Made by a program: the position numbers and the translations under genes
The notes under the pieces: generated by a model
Told to the model about the DNA's origin: nothing
The model's input: only the letters and a program-made list of their open reading frames with translations
Databases searched by the model: none
Assembly (NCBI RefSeq): GCF_002934235.1
Contig: NZ_PTIS01000009.1
Coordinates: forward strand, 1 to 64,000
Source of the DNA: Clostridium algidicarnis DSM 15099
GTDB lineage: Bacteria; Bacillota; Clostridia; Clostridiales; Clostridiaceae
Reading direction: 5' to 3'
DNA length: 64,000 nt
Shown: in pieces, positions 7,971 to 16,759 of the stretch
Numbering within the stretch: the stretch's first letter is position 1
Layout: every line of letters begins with the position of its first letter

Positions 7971-9320
7971 ATGTTTAATAAAATATTAATAGCTAATCGT
8001 GGAGAAATTGCAGTAAGAATTATAAGAGCTTGCAGGGAAATGGGAATAAGAACAGTTGCTGTTTATTCCGATATAGATAAAGATGCGATTCATACCCAAT
8101 TAGCAGATGAATCAGTTTGCATAGGATCTGCTAAAGCAAAGAATAGTTATTTAAATATGCAAAATATATTAAGTGCAGCGGTACTTAAAGGAGTTCAGGC
8201 CATTCATCCAGGCTTTGGTTTTTTATCTGAAAATAGTACATTTGCACATATGTGTACAGATTGTAATATTAAATTTATAGGTCCAGATCCTGAAACTATA
8301 GAAGAGGCAGGTAATAAATCTAGAGCAAGAGAAATTATGATAAATGCAGGGATACCTGTAATACCAGGCACCGAAGGCGTAGTAGAGACAGTAGAAGATG
8401 CCCTAAAAGAAGCAAGAAAAATAGGCTATCCGGTAATGATAAAAGCATCTTCTGGTGGTGGTGGAAGAGGAATACGAATAGTAAGAAAAGAAGAAGAATT
8501 AAAGAATGCATATGAAACAGCAAAGACAGAATCAAAGGCAGCCTTTGGAGATGACAGCTTATATATAGAAAAGCTCATAGAAAATCCTAAACATATAGAA
8601 TTTCAAATATTAGGAGATAACTTTGGGACCATATTGCACTTAGGGGAGCGAGATTGCTCAGTACAAAGAAAGAATCAGAAGGTTGTAGAAGAAGCTCCTT
8701 CAGCTATAATTACAGATAGTCTTAGAAAACAAATGGGTGAGGTAGCAGTAAAAGCAGCTAGAGCCGTTAATTATAAAAATGCAGGAACAATAGAGTTTTT
8801 GTTAGATAAACATGGTGAGTTTTATTTTATGGAAATGAATACAAGGATACAAGTGGAGCATCCAGTTACAGAAATGGTTACAGGTATTGATATATTGAAA
8901 GAACAACTAAGTATAGCTAGTGGAGAAAAGTTAAGTTATGATCAAAGTCACATAAAAATACAAGGTCATTCCATAGAATGCAGAATAAATGCAGAAAATC
9001 CAGACAAAGGTTTTATGCCATCTCCAGGAAAGATAGAGCGGTTATATGTACCAGGGGGAAATGGAGTAAGAATTGATAGTGCAGTATATGAAGGCTATAC
9101 CATTCCTCCAAATTATGATTCCATGATAGCTAAACTTATTGTTCACGGAAAAGATAGATTAGAAGCTATAAGTAAAATGAAAAGAGCCTTGGAAGAATTT
9201 GTAATAGGAGGGGTAGATACTAATATAGATTTCCAACTTAAAATATTAAACAATAAAAACTTTGAAAAAGGTAAATTTGATACAAGTTTTATAGAAAAAG
9301 AAATTTTAAATAGGAAATAA
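7971..9320 (+). CDS. accC: biotin carboxylase subunit of acetyl-CoA carboxylase
   Basis: ATP-dependent carboxylation of the biotin on AccB. It has 449 residues. The N-terminal KILIANRGEIAVRIIRA, the ATP-grasp glycine loop at about residues 163-168 (SSGGGGRGI), EKLIENPKHIEFQ and the MNTRIQVEHPVTEM active-site segment are all intact. It starts 28 bases after fabZ behind AAGAGGTG and ends 14 bases before accD, as one transcription unit. Confidence 0.97.
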   Translation: MFNKILIANRGEIAVRIIRACREMGIRTVAVYSDIDKDAIHTQLADESVCIGSAKAKNSYLNMQNILSAAVLKGVQAIHPGFGFLSENSTFAHMCTDCNIKFIGPDPETIEEAGNKSRAREIMINAGIPVIPGTEGVVETVEDALKEARKIGYPVMIKASSGGGGRGIRIVRKEEELKNAYETAKTESKAAFGDDSLYIEKLIENPKHIEFQILGDNFGTILHLGERDCSVQRKNQKVVEEAPSAIITDSLRKQMGEVAVKAARAVNYKNAGTIEFLLDKHGEFYFMEMNTRIQVEHPVTEMVTGIDILKEQLSIASGEKLSYDQSHIKIQGHSIECRINAENPDKGFMPSPGKIERLYVPGGNGVRIDSAVYEGYTIPPNYDSMIAKLIVHGKDRLEAISKMKRALEEFVIGGVDTNIDFQLKILNNKNFEKGKFDTSFIEKEILNRK

Positions 9321-9334
9321 TGAGGGTGAATTAA

Positions 9335-10213
9335 ATGAATTTATTTAAGAAGAGGAAATATATAACTGTAAGTAACCTAAATTTAGAGAATAGTAAAGAT
9401 AAGGCGCAACAGTTAGAAAATACTTCTAATATTCCAGAAGGCATGTGGGTTAAATGTGAAGGTTGCGGTAAAGTACTTTATAAAAAGGACGTTGAAAAGA
9501 AAAATAAGATATGTATTTATTGCGGTTATCATTTTAGAATGACACCTAAAGAAAGAATAGAATTAACGATAGATAAAGGAACCTTTGAAGAATTTGATAA
9601 AGATATGAAGGCCTCGAATCCTCTTGATTATCCTAAATATGAAGAAAAAATATTTAAAATGGAACAAAAAACAGGTAATAATGAAGCAGTAGTAACAGGA
9701 AAAGGTAAAATACAAAATGAAGATACAGTAATTGCTGTAATGGATAGTAATTTTATTATGGGTAGTATGGGTACAGTTGTAGGGGAAAAAATAACTAGAG
9801 CTGTAGAATATGCAACTTTGAATAAACTTCCAATGGTTATTTTTACAGCTTCAGGTGGAGCAAGGATGCAAGAAGGAATATTTTCACTTATGCAAATGGC
9901 AAAAACCAGTGCAGCTTTAGGAAGGCACAATGAAGCAGGACTTTTATATATTACCATACTTACAGATCCAACTACTGGGGGGGTTACAGCAAGTTTTGCA
10001 ATGCTTGGAGATATTATTTTAGCAGAACCTAATGCCTTAGTAGGATTTGCAGGAAGAAGAGTTATAGAACAAACTATAAAACAAGAATTACCAAAAGAAT
10101 TTCAAAAGGCAGAGTTTTTATTACATCATGGATTTGTAGATAAAATTGTAAAAAGAGATGAATTAAAAGAAACCTTAGGTAGAATTATAAAATTACATTC
10201 AGATGGAGAGTAA
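9335..10213 (+). CDS. accD: acetyl-CoA carboxylase carboxyltransferase, beta subunit
   Basis: Half of the enzyme that moves CO2 from carboxybiotin to acetyl-CoA. It has 292 residues. A four-cysteine zinc finger (Cys41, Cys44, Cys60, Cys63) precedes the crotonase-type core with [20 protein letters not shown] and [25 protein letters not shown] precedes the ATG at 9335. It pairs with AccA encoded 92 bases downstream. Confidence 0.96.
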   Translation: MNLFKKRKYITVSNLNLENSKDKAQQLENTSNIPEGMWVKCEGCGKVLYKKDVEKKNKICIYCGYHFRMTPKERIELTIDKGTFEEFDKDMKASNPLDYPKYEEKIFKMEQKTGNNEAVVTGKGKIQNEDTVIAVMDSNFIMGSMGTVVGEKITRAVEYATLNKLPMVIFTASGGARMQEGIFSLMQMAKTSAALGRHNEAGLLYITILTDPTTGGVTASFAMLGDIILAEPNALVGFAGRRVIEQTIKQELPKEFQKAEFLLHHGFVDKIVKRDELKETLGRIIKLHSDGE

Positions 10214-10305
10214 AAAGTGGTAAAGAATTGATTATATAAATATAGGCATTATATGGTGGTAGGTTTATGTAGAAAATATAATAGTAATAGGAGAAGGTGA
10301 ATTTT

Positions 10306-11262
10306 ATGGCTAGCTTAGATGCAGAAACAAGGATTAAAAAATTAGAATATGCTATTGAAGAGCTAAAGCAAAGTTCTATTAAAGGAAATATAGATTTATC
10401 AATGCAAATTTGTGAAATGGAAAAGAAGTTAAATAAAATGAAAGTTAATTTATATGAAAATTTATCACCCTGGGAAAAAACTACTATTTCTAGAATGGTA
10501 GAAAGACCTACAGCATTAGATTATATAGAAAGAATCTTTGAGGGATTTATTGAGTTCCACGGTGATAGAAACTTTGGAGATGATAATGCAATTGTAGGTG
10601 GAATAGCAAAATTAAATGGAATTCCTGTAACAGTAATCTCACAGCAAAAAGGAAGAAATACAAAGGAAAACATAAAAAGAAATTTTGGTATGCCGAGCCC
10701 TGAAGGGTATAGGAAAGCTTTAAGACTTATGAAACAAGCTGAAAAGTTTAAGCGTCCAGTAATATGTTTTGTAGATACTAAAGGAGCCTTTTGTGGTATA
10801 GGTGCAGAAGAGAGAGGGCAAGGAGAAGCAATTGCAAAAAACCTTATAAATATGGCTGAACTTAAAACTCCAATAATATCAATAATTATAGGTGAAGGAG
10901 GAAGTGGAGGAGCACTTGCTATGGCAGTTGCCGATGAGGTGTGGATGCTTCAACATTCAATATATTCAATATTATCTCCAGAAGGATTTGCCAGCATCTT
11001 ATGGAAAGACCCTTCCCGTGCGAGAGAGGCAGCAGAGGTCATGAAAATAACTGCTGAAGATCTAAAAGGTTTTGGAATAATAGACAAAATAATAAAAGAG
11101 CCCCTAGGTGGAGCTCATAAAGATATAGATAAAATGTCCCAAAGACTAAAAGATAACATAATAAAATCTATTTTAAAATTAAAAAATAAAGATATAAGTA
11201 ATTTAGTTCAGGAAAGATATGAGAAGTTTAGAAATATGGGAACAAATAAAGTAGTTGATTAA
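10306..11262 (+). CDS. accA: acetyl-CoA carboxylase carboxyltransferase, alpha subunit
   Basis: Partner of AccD in the carboxyltransferase. It has 318 residues, with a coiled-coil N-terminus (about 1-50) and the core containing [32 protein letters not shown] and [20 protein letters not shown]. The start at 10306 follows AGGAGAAGG; the GTG at 10297 lies too close to that site. It is the last gene of the cluster, stopping three bases from the convergent birA stop with no visible terminator between them. Confidence 0.96.
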   Translation: MASLDAETRIKKLEYAIEELKQSSIKGNIDLSMQICEMEKKLNKMKVNLYENLSPWEKTTISRMVERPTALDYIERIFEGFIEFHGDRNFGDDNAIVGGIAKLNGIPVTVISQQKGRNTKENIKRNFGMPSPEGYRKALRLMKQAEKFKRPVICFVDTKGAFCGIGAEERGQGEAIAKNLINMAELKTPIISIIIGEGGSGGALAMAVADEVWMLQHSIYSILSPEGFASILWKDPSRAREAAEVMKITAEDLKGFGIIDKIIKEPLGGAHKDIDKMSQRLKDNIIKSILKLKNKDISNLVQERYEKFRNMGTNKVVD

Positions 11263-11264
11263 AA

Positions 11265-12077
11265 TTAAATGTAACCCATAAGCCCTCGCACTGAAACCTC
11301 CTCAGATATCAAATATTCTTTAGAGCCATCTTTATATTCAACGAGTAACCGTCCATCATTAGTAATATCAATGGCTTTTGCACAAAGGCAAGAGTCTTTT
11401 TTTATAACTTGAATTTCCTTCCCTAAAATAGCGGAATTTTCCCTACATATATTAAGAGTTGTGTCCATATTACAATCCTCTAAAAACTCATCATAAAGTA
11501 TCTCAAAGTTATCCAAAATACTACACAAAAGTCCTTTTCTATCTATAGCATTTTTACTTTCTATTTTAAGTGATGTTGCAATAGATCTAATATCATTAGG
11601 AATTTCATCTTCATCTAGATTTACATTTATACCAATACCTATTACTAAATAACTTATTCTATTTAGCTCAGCGCTCATTTCTGTAAGTATGCCACAAACC
11701 TTTTTATTGTTTAAAACTATATCATTAGGCCATTTTATTAAAGACTTTATACCTAATTTATTTATTGACCTATGAATTGCAGCAGCTACTATCTGAGTGA
11801 TTTTAACAGCATTTATAGGATCTATATTTGGTCTTAAAATAATGGACATCCATAATCCCTTATGTTTAGGAGAAATCCAACTCCTACCAAGCCTTCCACG
11901 CCCAGCAGTTTGCTCTTCACTAATGACAACAGTCCCTTCTGACACACCCTTAGAAGCAAGCTTTTTTGCTTTAGTATTAGTAGAATCTATAGAATCAAAG
12001 TAGTAAACATTCCTACCTATGTATTTTGAAGATAGATCTGATTTAAAATCCTCATAACTTAATGTTTCTTCCTTCAT
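11265..12077 (-). CDS. birA: biotin--protein ligase lacking the DNA-binding domain
   Basis: Attaches biotin to AccB via biotinyl-AMP. It has 270 residues with the TAGRGRLGRSW adenylate loop (about 75-85), KWPNDIVLNNKKVCGIL and the family C-terminal domain. Bifunctional BirA has a winged-helix repressor domain of about 60 residues at the N-terminus. Here the protein starts right before the catalytic domain, so it should be a ligase only. GGTGG precedes the ATG on the minus strand. Its convergent position next to accA fits its role in ACC maturation. Confidence 0.93.
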   Translation of the reverse strand: MKEETLSYEDFKSDLSSKYIGRNVYYFDSIDSTNTKAKKLASKGVSEGTVVISEEQTAGRGRLGRSWISPKHKGLWMSIILRPNIDPINAVKITQIVAAAIHRSINKLGIKSLIKWPNDIVLNNKKVCGILTEMSAELNRISYLVIGIGINVNLDEDEIPNDIRSIATSLKIESKNAIDRKGLLCSILDNFEILYDEFLEDCNMDTTLNICRENSAILGKEIQVIKKDSCLCAKAIDITNDGRLLVEYKDGSKEYLISEEVSVRGLMGYI

Positions 12078-12369
12078 AATTTACCACCTTATAATTGTTA
12101 TTTTGTGTTGTATATTTATTAGGGCTGACATATGAATAATTATAACAGAAAACAAATAATTAGTATTAGAACTTTCAGTATTTTATTTAATTTAAAGAAT
12201 ATTTGTAATTGGGGTAATTTTCGTTTAAAATATGGTATAAAATCATAGATCATGTTATAATTTGGTATTACATATACTGAGTAGTACAATTTTATAGTGA
12301 AGTTGGAGGAATACTACAAAGTATAACCGTATATTAGTAGAAATTTTATGAAAATTAGGGGGAGAAGAC
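12078..12369. other. intergenic region between birA and hypB, no gene seen
   Basis: Divergent AT-rich spacer of 292 bases. TATAAT at 12256-12261 could be the -10 box of the hypB transcript, but no convincing -35 box stands 17 bases upstream. I see no riboswitch, terminator or small ORF with a ribosome site. Confidence 0.5.
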
Positions 12370-13038
12370 ATGGATGAATTTAAAATTCTTAAAATCAAAG
12401 AAAGCGTTTTCGAAAACAATGACAAACAAGCAGATTTGCTTAGGGAAGACTTAAAAAGAGATAAGACATTCTTGCTTAATTTAATGTCATCACCAGGTTC
12501 AGGCAAAACCACAACCCTTGTGAGAACAATTGAAGTATTAAAAGATGAAATGCGCATTGGAATTTTAGAAGCAGATATTGACTCAGATGTAGATGCTCAT
12601 GCAGTTGCAAAGACGGGTACAAAAGTAATTCAATTGCATACAGGAGGCATGTGTCATCTTGATGCAGATATGACTAAACAAGGTCTATTAGGGCTAGGTA
12701 CAAAAGACATTGATTGCGCTATATTAGAAAATGTAGGAAACCTAGTGTGTCCAGCAGAATTTGACACAGGTGCATCAAAAAATGCTATGATTCTGAGCAT
12801 TCCAGAGGGAGATGACAAGCCTTTAAAATATCCTTTAATGTTTTCTATTGTTGATGTTTTATTAATTAACAAGATTGACGCCATTGATTATTTTGATTTT
12901 GATTTAGAAGCCGTAAAAGAGCGTGTCAAAAAATTAAACCCAAACATTAAGATTATACCAATTTCAGCTAGAACTGGTGAAGGTATTGAAGAGTGGGCTC
13001 AATGGCTACGTACTGAAGTTAAAAATTGGAATGAATAA
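12370..13038 (+). CDS. hypB: HypB-type nickel-insertion GTPase
   Basis: A SIMIBI-class GTPase that delivers nickel to metalloenzymes together with HypA. It has 222 residues: the P-loop is MSSPGSGKTTT (about 39-49), the metal ligands Cys95-His96 lie in GGMCHLD and Cys127 in NLVCPAEFD, and the G4 motif NKID is at 167-170. The N-terminal Cys cluster and His-rich stretch of some HypB proteins are absent, so it has no nickel-storage extension. GGGGGAG precedes the ATG. It leads a unit with the Fe-S flavoprotein and hypA. No hydrogenase, urease or CO dehydrogenase genes are in the window, so the client enzyme is unknown. Confidence 0.93.
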   Translation: MDEFKILKIKESVFENNDKQADLLREDLKRDKTFLLNLMSSPGSGKTTTLVRTIEVLKDEMRIGILEADIDSDVDAHAVAKTGTKVIQLHTGGMCHLDADMTKQGLLGLGTKDIDCAILENVGNLVCPAEFDTGASKNAMILSIPEGDDKPLKYPLMFSIVDVLLINKIDAIDYFDFDLEAVKERVKKLNPNIKIIPISARTGEGIEEWAQWLRTEVKNWNE

Positions 13039-13077
13039 TATAACCATTGCAAAACTAAAAAATTGGGGGTAAAAGAT

Positions 13078-15765
13078 ATGGTTAATGAAAAGGTACTAGA
13101 TCTTGCAAATAAGATTAGTAGGGTAAAACGTGGTACAAAATCAGAAATTAAGCCTGAACATCCAGAATACAAAATTTTAGAACCTGTTGTTACAGAAGAA
13201 ATGGCAGAAACAGCACTTTGCCTTGAACTACGTAAACCAAAGAGTGCTAAAGAAATTGCATTAGAGTGTGGTAAATCTTTAGAGGAAACCGAGAAACTTT
13301 TATGGAAGTTAGCTGTTGACGGTGTAGCATTTGTAGGGAAAATTGATGGAGTTGACAAGTACTGGCATGATATTTGGGTTCCAGGACATATGGAGATGAT
13401 GGTTAATAATAAGGAAAATGTAAAAAAGTATCCTCAAATTGCTTGGGCTTTTGAGGAATATGGAAGAAAAAAAGGACCTATGGCAGCGGGAATGTTTCCT
13501 GTAGGTGTAGGACCTATGCGAGTTATACCAATTGAGACATCAATAGAAGGGGAAACGAGAAGAGCATCCTATGAAGAGGTTTCAAAATATCTTAATGAAA
13601 ATACTATTTTCTCAGTTTCGGATTGCTCCTGCCGTACATCAAGAGAAGCCATGGGAGAAGGGTGCGGTCATTTAAAGGAAGATATGTGTATTCAGATGGG
13701 ACATGCTGCTGAATACTATATTCGTACAGGTAGAGGACGAGAGATTACTCGTGAAGAGGCTTTTGAAATTATTAAAAAAGCTGAAGAAAATGGCTTAATG
13801 CACAGTATACCAAATACAGACGGTCCAGGAAAAACTCATGCTATTTGTAACTGTTGTGGGTGCTCATGTTTTGCACTAAGAATTGCAGGTATGTTCATTA
13901 ATAATGATATGGTGCGTTCAAATTATATTTCTAGGGTGGATCAAGAAAAGTGCGTTGCCTGTGGAGAATGTGTTGAAGTCTGTCCTGTAAATGCATTGAA
14001 ATTAGGTCAGAAATTATGTTCTAAAACCCCAATAATTAAAAAAGAGAGAGAGGATCTCCCATCTAATACGGAATGGGGACCAGATAAGTGGAATGAAGAC
14101 TATCGTATTAATAGAGAAAATGTGATGGACACTGGAACAAGTCCTTGTAAAACAAATTGTCCAGCGCATATTTCTGTTCAAGGATACATTAAGCTAGCAT
14201 CTCAGGGAAGGTATAAAGAAGCTCTTGAACTTATCAAACATGAAAATCCATTCCCAGCAGTATGTGGACGTATATGTCCAAGAAAATGTGAAACTGAATG
14301 TACAAGAGGGGATATTGACGATCCAGTTGCTGTAGATGAAATCAAAAAGTTTATTGCAGAGCAGGATTTAAATATGGAGAATCGCTATATACCAAAATTG
14401 AGACATGAATATGGGAAGAAAATTGCCATTATTGGTTCTGGACCTTCAGGTCTTTCTTGTGCTTACTATTTAGCAATTGACGGTTACAAGGTAACTGTAT
14501 TTGAAAAACAAAAGGCTCTTGGAGGCATGCTTACACTTGGAATACCATCTTATAGGCTGGAAAAAGAAGTAGTAAATGCAGAAATAGATATTTTAAAAGA
14601 ATTAGGCATAGAATTTAAAATGGGTGTTGAAGTAGGTAAAGATGTAAGCCTTAAAGATTTAAGAAATCAAGGCTATGAAGCATTTTATCTTGCAATTGGT
14701 GCTCAAACAGGTAGGAATCTTGGTATAGAAGGTGAGGACGCAAAAGGGGTTATTACCGGAGTTGACTTTCTTCGAGAGGTAAACTTAGGTAATGAAATAA
14801 AGCTTGAAGGTGATGTTGTTGTAATTGGTGGAGGTAATGTTGCAATAGATGTTGCAAGAACTGCTACAAGGGTTGGATCTTCAAAAGTTGACATGTATTG
14901 TTTAGAAAGCCTAAAAGAAATGCCAGCTCTTGAAGAAGAAATTGAAGAAGCGGTATCAGAAGATATTGTAATCAATAATTCTTGGGGACCGAAAAGAATC
15001 CTTCAAGAAGATGGTAGAGTTACAGGTATAGAGTTTAAAAAATGTATCTCAGTTTTCGACAAAGATGGAAGATTTAGTCCTGTGTTTGACGAAAATGAAA
15101 TTAAGATTATAAAGACTAATAATATCTTAATTTCAGTAGGTCAAGGAATAGATTGGTCAAACTTGTTAGAAGAAAGCAAGATAGAACTTAATGCAAATAA
15201 AACAATAAAAGTGGATTCATTCACTCTTCAAACAGGGGAAATGGATGTATTTGCTGGTGGAGATGCAATGACAGGACCTAAGTTTGCTATTGATGCTATT
15301 GCCTTAGGTAAAGAAGGCGCAATTTCAATACATCGTTATGTTCAAAAGGGACAAAGTTTAGTCAACGGACGTGATAGAAGAGAATATCATGCCTTTGATA
15401 AAGAAACCTTGAATCTTGAAGGATATGACAATATTCCAAGACAAAAGGTAGATCATGTAGATGGCGCTAAGTCTAAAGAATCTTTTAAAGATTTACGTAA
15501 CACATTTACACAAGAACAAATTGAGCTTGAGACAAAGCGTTGCCTTGGCTGTGGTGCTACAACTGTAGATGAATACATGTGTGTAGGCTGTGGGGCGTGT
15601 ACAACTAGATGTAAGTTTGATGCAATTTCACTTGTGAAAAAGTATGACGCTGAAAGTGTACCACTTGAAAAGCTTAAACCTATAGTTCTTAAAACTATGA
15701 TTAAGCGTAAAGGTAGAATTACAGTTAAAAAGGTTAATAGGTTTGTAAATGGTATCTTTTCTTAA
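13078..15765 (+). CDS. multi-cluster Fe-S/FAD/NAD(P) oxidoreductase with GltD-like core
   Basis: An 895-residue cytoplasmic flavoprotein. In order: a winged-helix-like segment (about 50-95), a cysteine-rich domain (SDCSCR near 182; CNCCGCSC 257-264), a ferredoxin motif (Cys292, 295, 298, 302), a GltD-type cysteine region (Cys357/361 and 396/400/404/408), FAD loop GSGPSG at 453-458, NAD(P) loop GGGNVA at 584-589, and a C-terminal cysteine set (822-845). The core resembles the glutamate synthase small subunit, which passes NAD(P)H electrons to clusters. It sits between hypB and hypA, suggesting a role tied to a nickel enzyme. About 17 of its 48 or so arginine codons are CGN, unlike the AGA-rich neighbours. 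The start at 13078 follows TGGGGG. The exact function is unknown. Confidence 0.85.
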   Translation: MVNEKVLDLANKISRVKRGTKSEIKPEHPEYKILEPVVTEEMAETALCLELRKPKSAKEIALECGKSLEETEKLLWKLAVDGVAFVGKIDGVDKYWHDIWVPGHMEMMVNNKENVKKYPQIAWAFEEYGRKKGPMAAGMFPVGVGPMRVIPIETSIEGETRRASYEEVSKYLNENTIFSVSDCSCRTSREAMGEGCGHLKEDMCIQMGHAAEYYIRTGRGREITREEAFEIIKKAEENGLMHSIPNTDGPGKTHAICNCCGCSCFALRIAGMFINNDMVRSNYISRVDQEKCVACGECVEVCPVNALKLGQKLCSKTPIIKKEREDLPSNTEWGPDKWNEDYRINRENVMDTGTSPCKTNCPAHISVQGYIKLASQGRYKEALELIKHENPFPAVCGRICPRKCETECTRGDIDDPVAVDEIKKFIAEQDLNMENRYIPKLRHEYGKKIAIIGSGPSGLSCAYYLAIDGYKVTVFEKQKALGGMLTLGIPSYRLEKEVVNAEIDILKELGIEFKMGVEVGKDVSLKDLRNQGYEAFYLAIGAQTGRNLGIEGEDAKGVITGVDFLREVNLGNEIKLEGDVVVIGGGNVAIDVARTATRVGSSKVDMYCLESLKEMPALEEEIEEAVSEDIVINNSWGPKRILQEDGRVTGIEFKKCISVFDKDGRFSPVFDENEIKIIKTNNILISVGQGIDWSNLLEESKIELNANKTIKVDSFTLQTGEMDVFAGGDAMTGPKFAIDAIALGKEGAISIHRYVQKGQSLVNGRDRREYHAFDKETLNLEGYDNIPRQKVDHVDGAKSKESFKDLRNTFTQEQIELETKRCLGCGATTVDEYMCVGCGACTTRCKFDAISLVKKYDAESVPLEKLKPIVLKTMIKRKGRITVKKVNRFVNGIFS

Positions 15766-15779
15766 GATAGAATAAAATA

Positions 15780-15816
15780 AAAGACAAAAGGGGACGTTAA
15801 GTTCCCTATAGTCTTT
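15780..15816 (+). other. intercistronic hairpin before hypA
   Basis: AAAGAC/GTCTTT encloses a four-base internal loop and GGGGAC/GTTCCC (one G-U pair) with a five-base loop. Only TTTAAATTT follows, so it is a weak terminator at best. It may stabilise the upstream mRNA or set the hypA level relative to the flavoprotein. Confidence 0.5.
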
Positions 15817-15843
15817 AAATTTAAAAGTATAGAGGTGATTTCA

Positions 15844-16185
15844 TTGCATGAAGTAGGAGTTTTAATTGAAGTTGTAAAGAAGGTTGAAGATATCGCAAAA
15901 ACAAATAGACTCACAAAAATTGATACATTAGTGCTACAAATTGGAGAGCTTTCCTCAATGATTCCAAGATATATAGAAGCGTGCTACCCAGCGGCAGTAG
16001 ATGGAACGTTACTTCAAGATACGAAATTGAGAATTGAGATATTGCCAGGAAATTGTATTTGCAAAAGTTGCAATAAAGTATTTAATTTGCTTGAAAATAA
16101 TAGCAAATGTCCAAATTGTGAAGGTGGATACTGGGATTTATTAAGTGGAAAAGAGTTTATGATAAAGGAAATAATTGCTTACTAA
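15844..16185 (+). CDS. hypA: HypA-type nickel metallochaperone
   Basis: A 113-residue partner of HypB. The start must be the TTG at 15844, since this gives Met-His-Glu with the obligatory nickel-binding His2; the GTG at 15835 would destroy that terminus. AGAGGTG stands at the right distance. A zinc ribbon is formed by Cys73, Cys76, Cys89 and Cys92 (CKSC, CPNC), and the C-terminal SGKEFMIKEI is the normal ending. It lies 78 bases after the Fe-S flavoprotein, with a hairpin between. Confidence 0.93.
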   Translation: MHEVGVLIEVVKKVEDIAKTNRLTKIDTLVLQIGELSSMIPRYIEACYPAAVDGTLLQDTKLRIEILPGNCICKSCNKVFNLLENNSKCPNCEGGYWDLLSGKEFMIKEIIAY

Positions 16186-16208
16186 ATAATGTAAATATAA
16201 AGCAGTCC

Positions 16209-16628
16209 TTAAATTATTAAAGTTTCTTTGATATCTATAATAATTTCATTAATAATTTCCTTTATTTCAAGATTTCTTGTGCCAGGAATAAAAATATTAT
16301 GTTTTCGTAGTGGAATGATATATTTAATACAATCCATTTTAAAAATAGATTGTGTTATGGATGCAGATATTTCACTATTAACGCCACCATTGCATATAAC
16401 TCCAATGGGTCCTATGATACAGTCTATATTTTGTCTATCACAAAAAGAACATATGGCCTTTTCACCAGTAATACCAACGTTAGCTCCAGCTCTAACCATG
16501 TTAGATGTAGCAATAGTGTTAGTACCTAAACCAATTATGTAGATTTCTTTTGGAATTTCTTTACGGATCCTTTTGATAACTGTTTGTCCTAGTCCTGCCC
16601 CTTGAGCATCAATAACTGCGATTTTCAT
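16209..16628 (-). CDS. DUF3842-like protein
   Basis: A 139-residue protein beginning MKIAVIDAQGAGLGQTVI, a glycine loop after the first strand like those of Rossmann or P-loop-like nucleotide binders. It has several cysteines (CSFC at about 61-64, DC, VIC) and glycine-rich segments (GPIGVICNGG). I match it by memory to DUF3842, a family without known function. The start at 16628 follows GGAGG; the upstream in-frame TTG is part of that site. It lies antisense between hypA and a second hypB, which suggests a link to nickel handling, but this is only context. Confidence 0.7.
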   Translation of the reverse strand: MKIAVIDAQGAGLGQTVIKRIRKEIPKEIYIIGLGTNTIATSNMVRAGANVGITGEKAICSFCDRQNIDCIIGPIGVICNGGVNSEISASITQSIFKMDCIKYIIPLRKHNIFIPGTRNLEIKEIINEIIIDIKETLII

Positions 16629-16759
16629 AATAAGCAAAGCCTCCAAGTAATAATATTAAAAAGTAATGAATGGTTAATTGTACTAATATTTTGTATAATG
16701 TAATTATAAATGCAAAATACAATAAAGTACAATAGAATAATTTATTGGAGTGTGTAATA

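Noticed and set aside
8335-8535. Open frame on the minus strand inside accC
   Set aside because: Low-complexity Leu/Phe translation, opposite to a clearly intact biotin carboxylase, with no reason to call it a gene.
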